This document shows, in pieces, positions 63,785-64,000 of a DNA stretch of 64,000 bases; position 1 is the stretch's first letter; every line of letters begins with the position of its first letter. Both the position numbers and the translations under genes were made by a program. The stretch is taken from positions 36,320,426 to 36,384,425 of the forward strand of contig CP136064.1 of assembly GCA_032622095.1 (NCBI GenBank), given 5' to 3'. Below the pieces are notes generated by a model. It worked only from the letters and a program-made list of their open reading frames with translations, searched no databases and was not told the DNA's origin. This DNA comes from Siphonodentalium dalli (taxonomy: Eukaryota > Mollusca > Scaphopoda > Gadilida > Siphonodentaliidae).

Positions 63785-63880
63785 AAAACACCATCCGGTT
63801 TATGGGCCAGGAGAGTAGGTCCCCATAACACATAAGTCCCCACAGGCCAGGTCTAAAGACGGCGCGGTTTCCCCGTAAAC
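63785..63880. repeat. trace of the ggtttatggg minisatellite
   Basis: ccggtttatgggccaggaga gtaggtccccat resembles units at 38735-39000 and the subrepeats of the 815-bp satellite, some 17 kb away. Confidence 0.5.
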
Positions 63881-63892
63881 CATGTTTAAACA

Positions 63893-63916
63893 TCCCTCTC
63901 TCTCTCTCTCTTCGCC

Positions 63917-63978
<62 letters not shown>

Positions 63979-64000
63979 CTCTATATATATATATATATAT
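63893..64000. repeat. (CT)n and (TA)n compound microsatellite at the window edge
   Basis: CT repeats (63895-63941, briefly interrupted by ttcgccct), then TA repeats, ctctct, and TA repeats to the end of the window. It probably continues beyond. Confidence 0.95.

Overview
The window is non-coding, repeat-rich eukaryotic DNA, most likely from a marine invertebrate animal. The evidence is the AT-rich background, recurring acatgtacatgta motifs, many G or C homopolymer runs, several degenerate reverse-transcriptase genes of APE-type LINEs, and inverted-repeat DNA transposons with target-site duplications. I found no intact host gene, tRNA or rRNA. Nearly all short open frames are chance frames or lie inside repeats. 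The phylum cannot be fixed from this sequence; an invertebrate deuterostome or a lophotrochozoan both fit.

Layout. 0-9 kb: mostly unannotatable sequence with a 1.38 kb PIF/Harbinger-like non-autonomous element (2114-3489, TTA target duplication) and small hairpins. 9-15.4 kb: a ~395-bp tandem repeat, a duplicated 16-bp minisatellite, and two arrays of ~165-bp units carrying a CCATCTTGG motif. 19.5-20.95 kb: a degenerate tandem repeat interrupted by one arm of a palindromic MITE. 21.3-26.4 kb: a 5.07 kb giant imperfect palindrome whose arms are nearly identical at the outside and strongly diverged toward the centre. 27.4-28.4 kb: a ~328-bp tandem repeat. 30.6-31.3 kb: a TA-flanked element with ~85-bp inverted ends. 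32.9-34.5 kb: the 5' half of a LINE (probable ORF1 plus the start of the endonuclease). 34.66-34.87 kb: a 210-bp palindromic MITE. 35.5-37.9 kb: a 122-bp satellite in four higher-order blocks, three of which end in a (CAGA)n tract. 38.7-47.4 kb: a satellite array with a unit of about 815 bp, each full unit containing an embedded inverted repeat, followed by a decayed ~33-bp minisatellite.

49.5-60.8 kb is a LINE cluster with pieces of at least four families. The most complete copy is 57137-60392 (+), with the C-terminal half of an endonuclease, all main reverse-transcriptase motifs and a C-terminal zinc knuckle, broken by one in-frame stop and one frameshift. It is nested inside an older minus-strand LINE whose two halves flank it. 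61.5-62.5 kb holds two abutting DNA transposons. One has ends resembling the RAG/Transib heptamer (CACAGTG) and a 5-bp target duplication.

No cooperating gene system is visible. The most unusual material is the giant graded palindrome, the recurrence of a YY1-like CCATCTTGG motif at ~165-172 bp spacing in separate repeats, the satellite built around a MITE-like hairpin, and the Transib-like ends.
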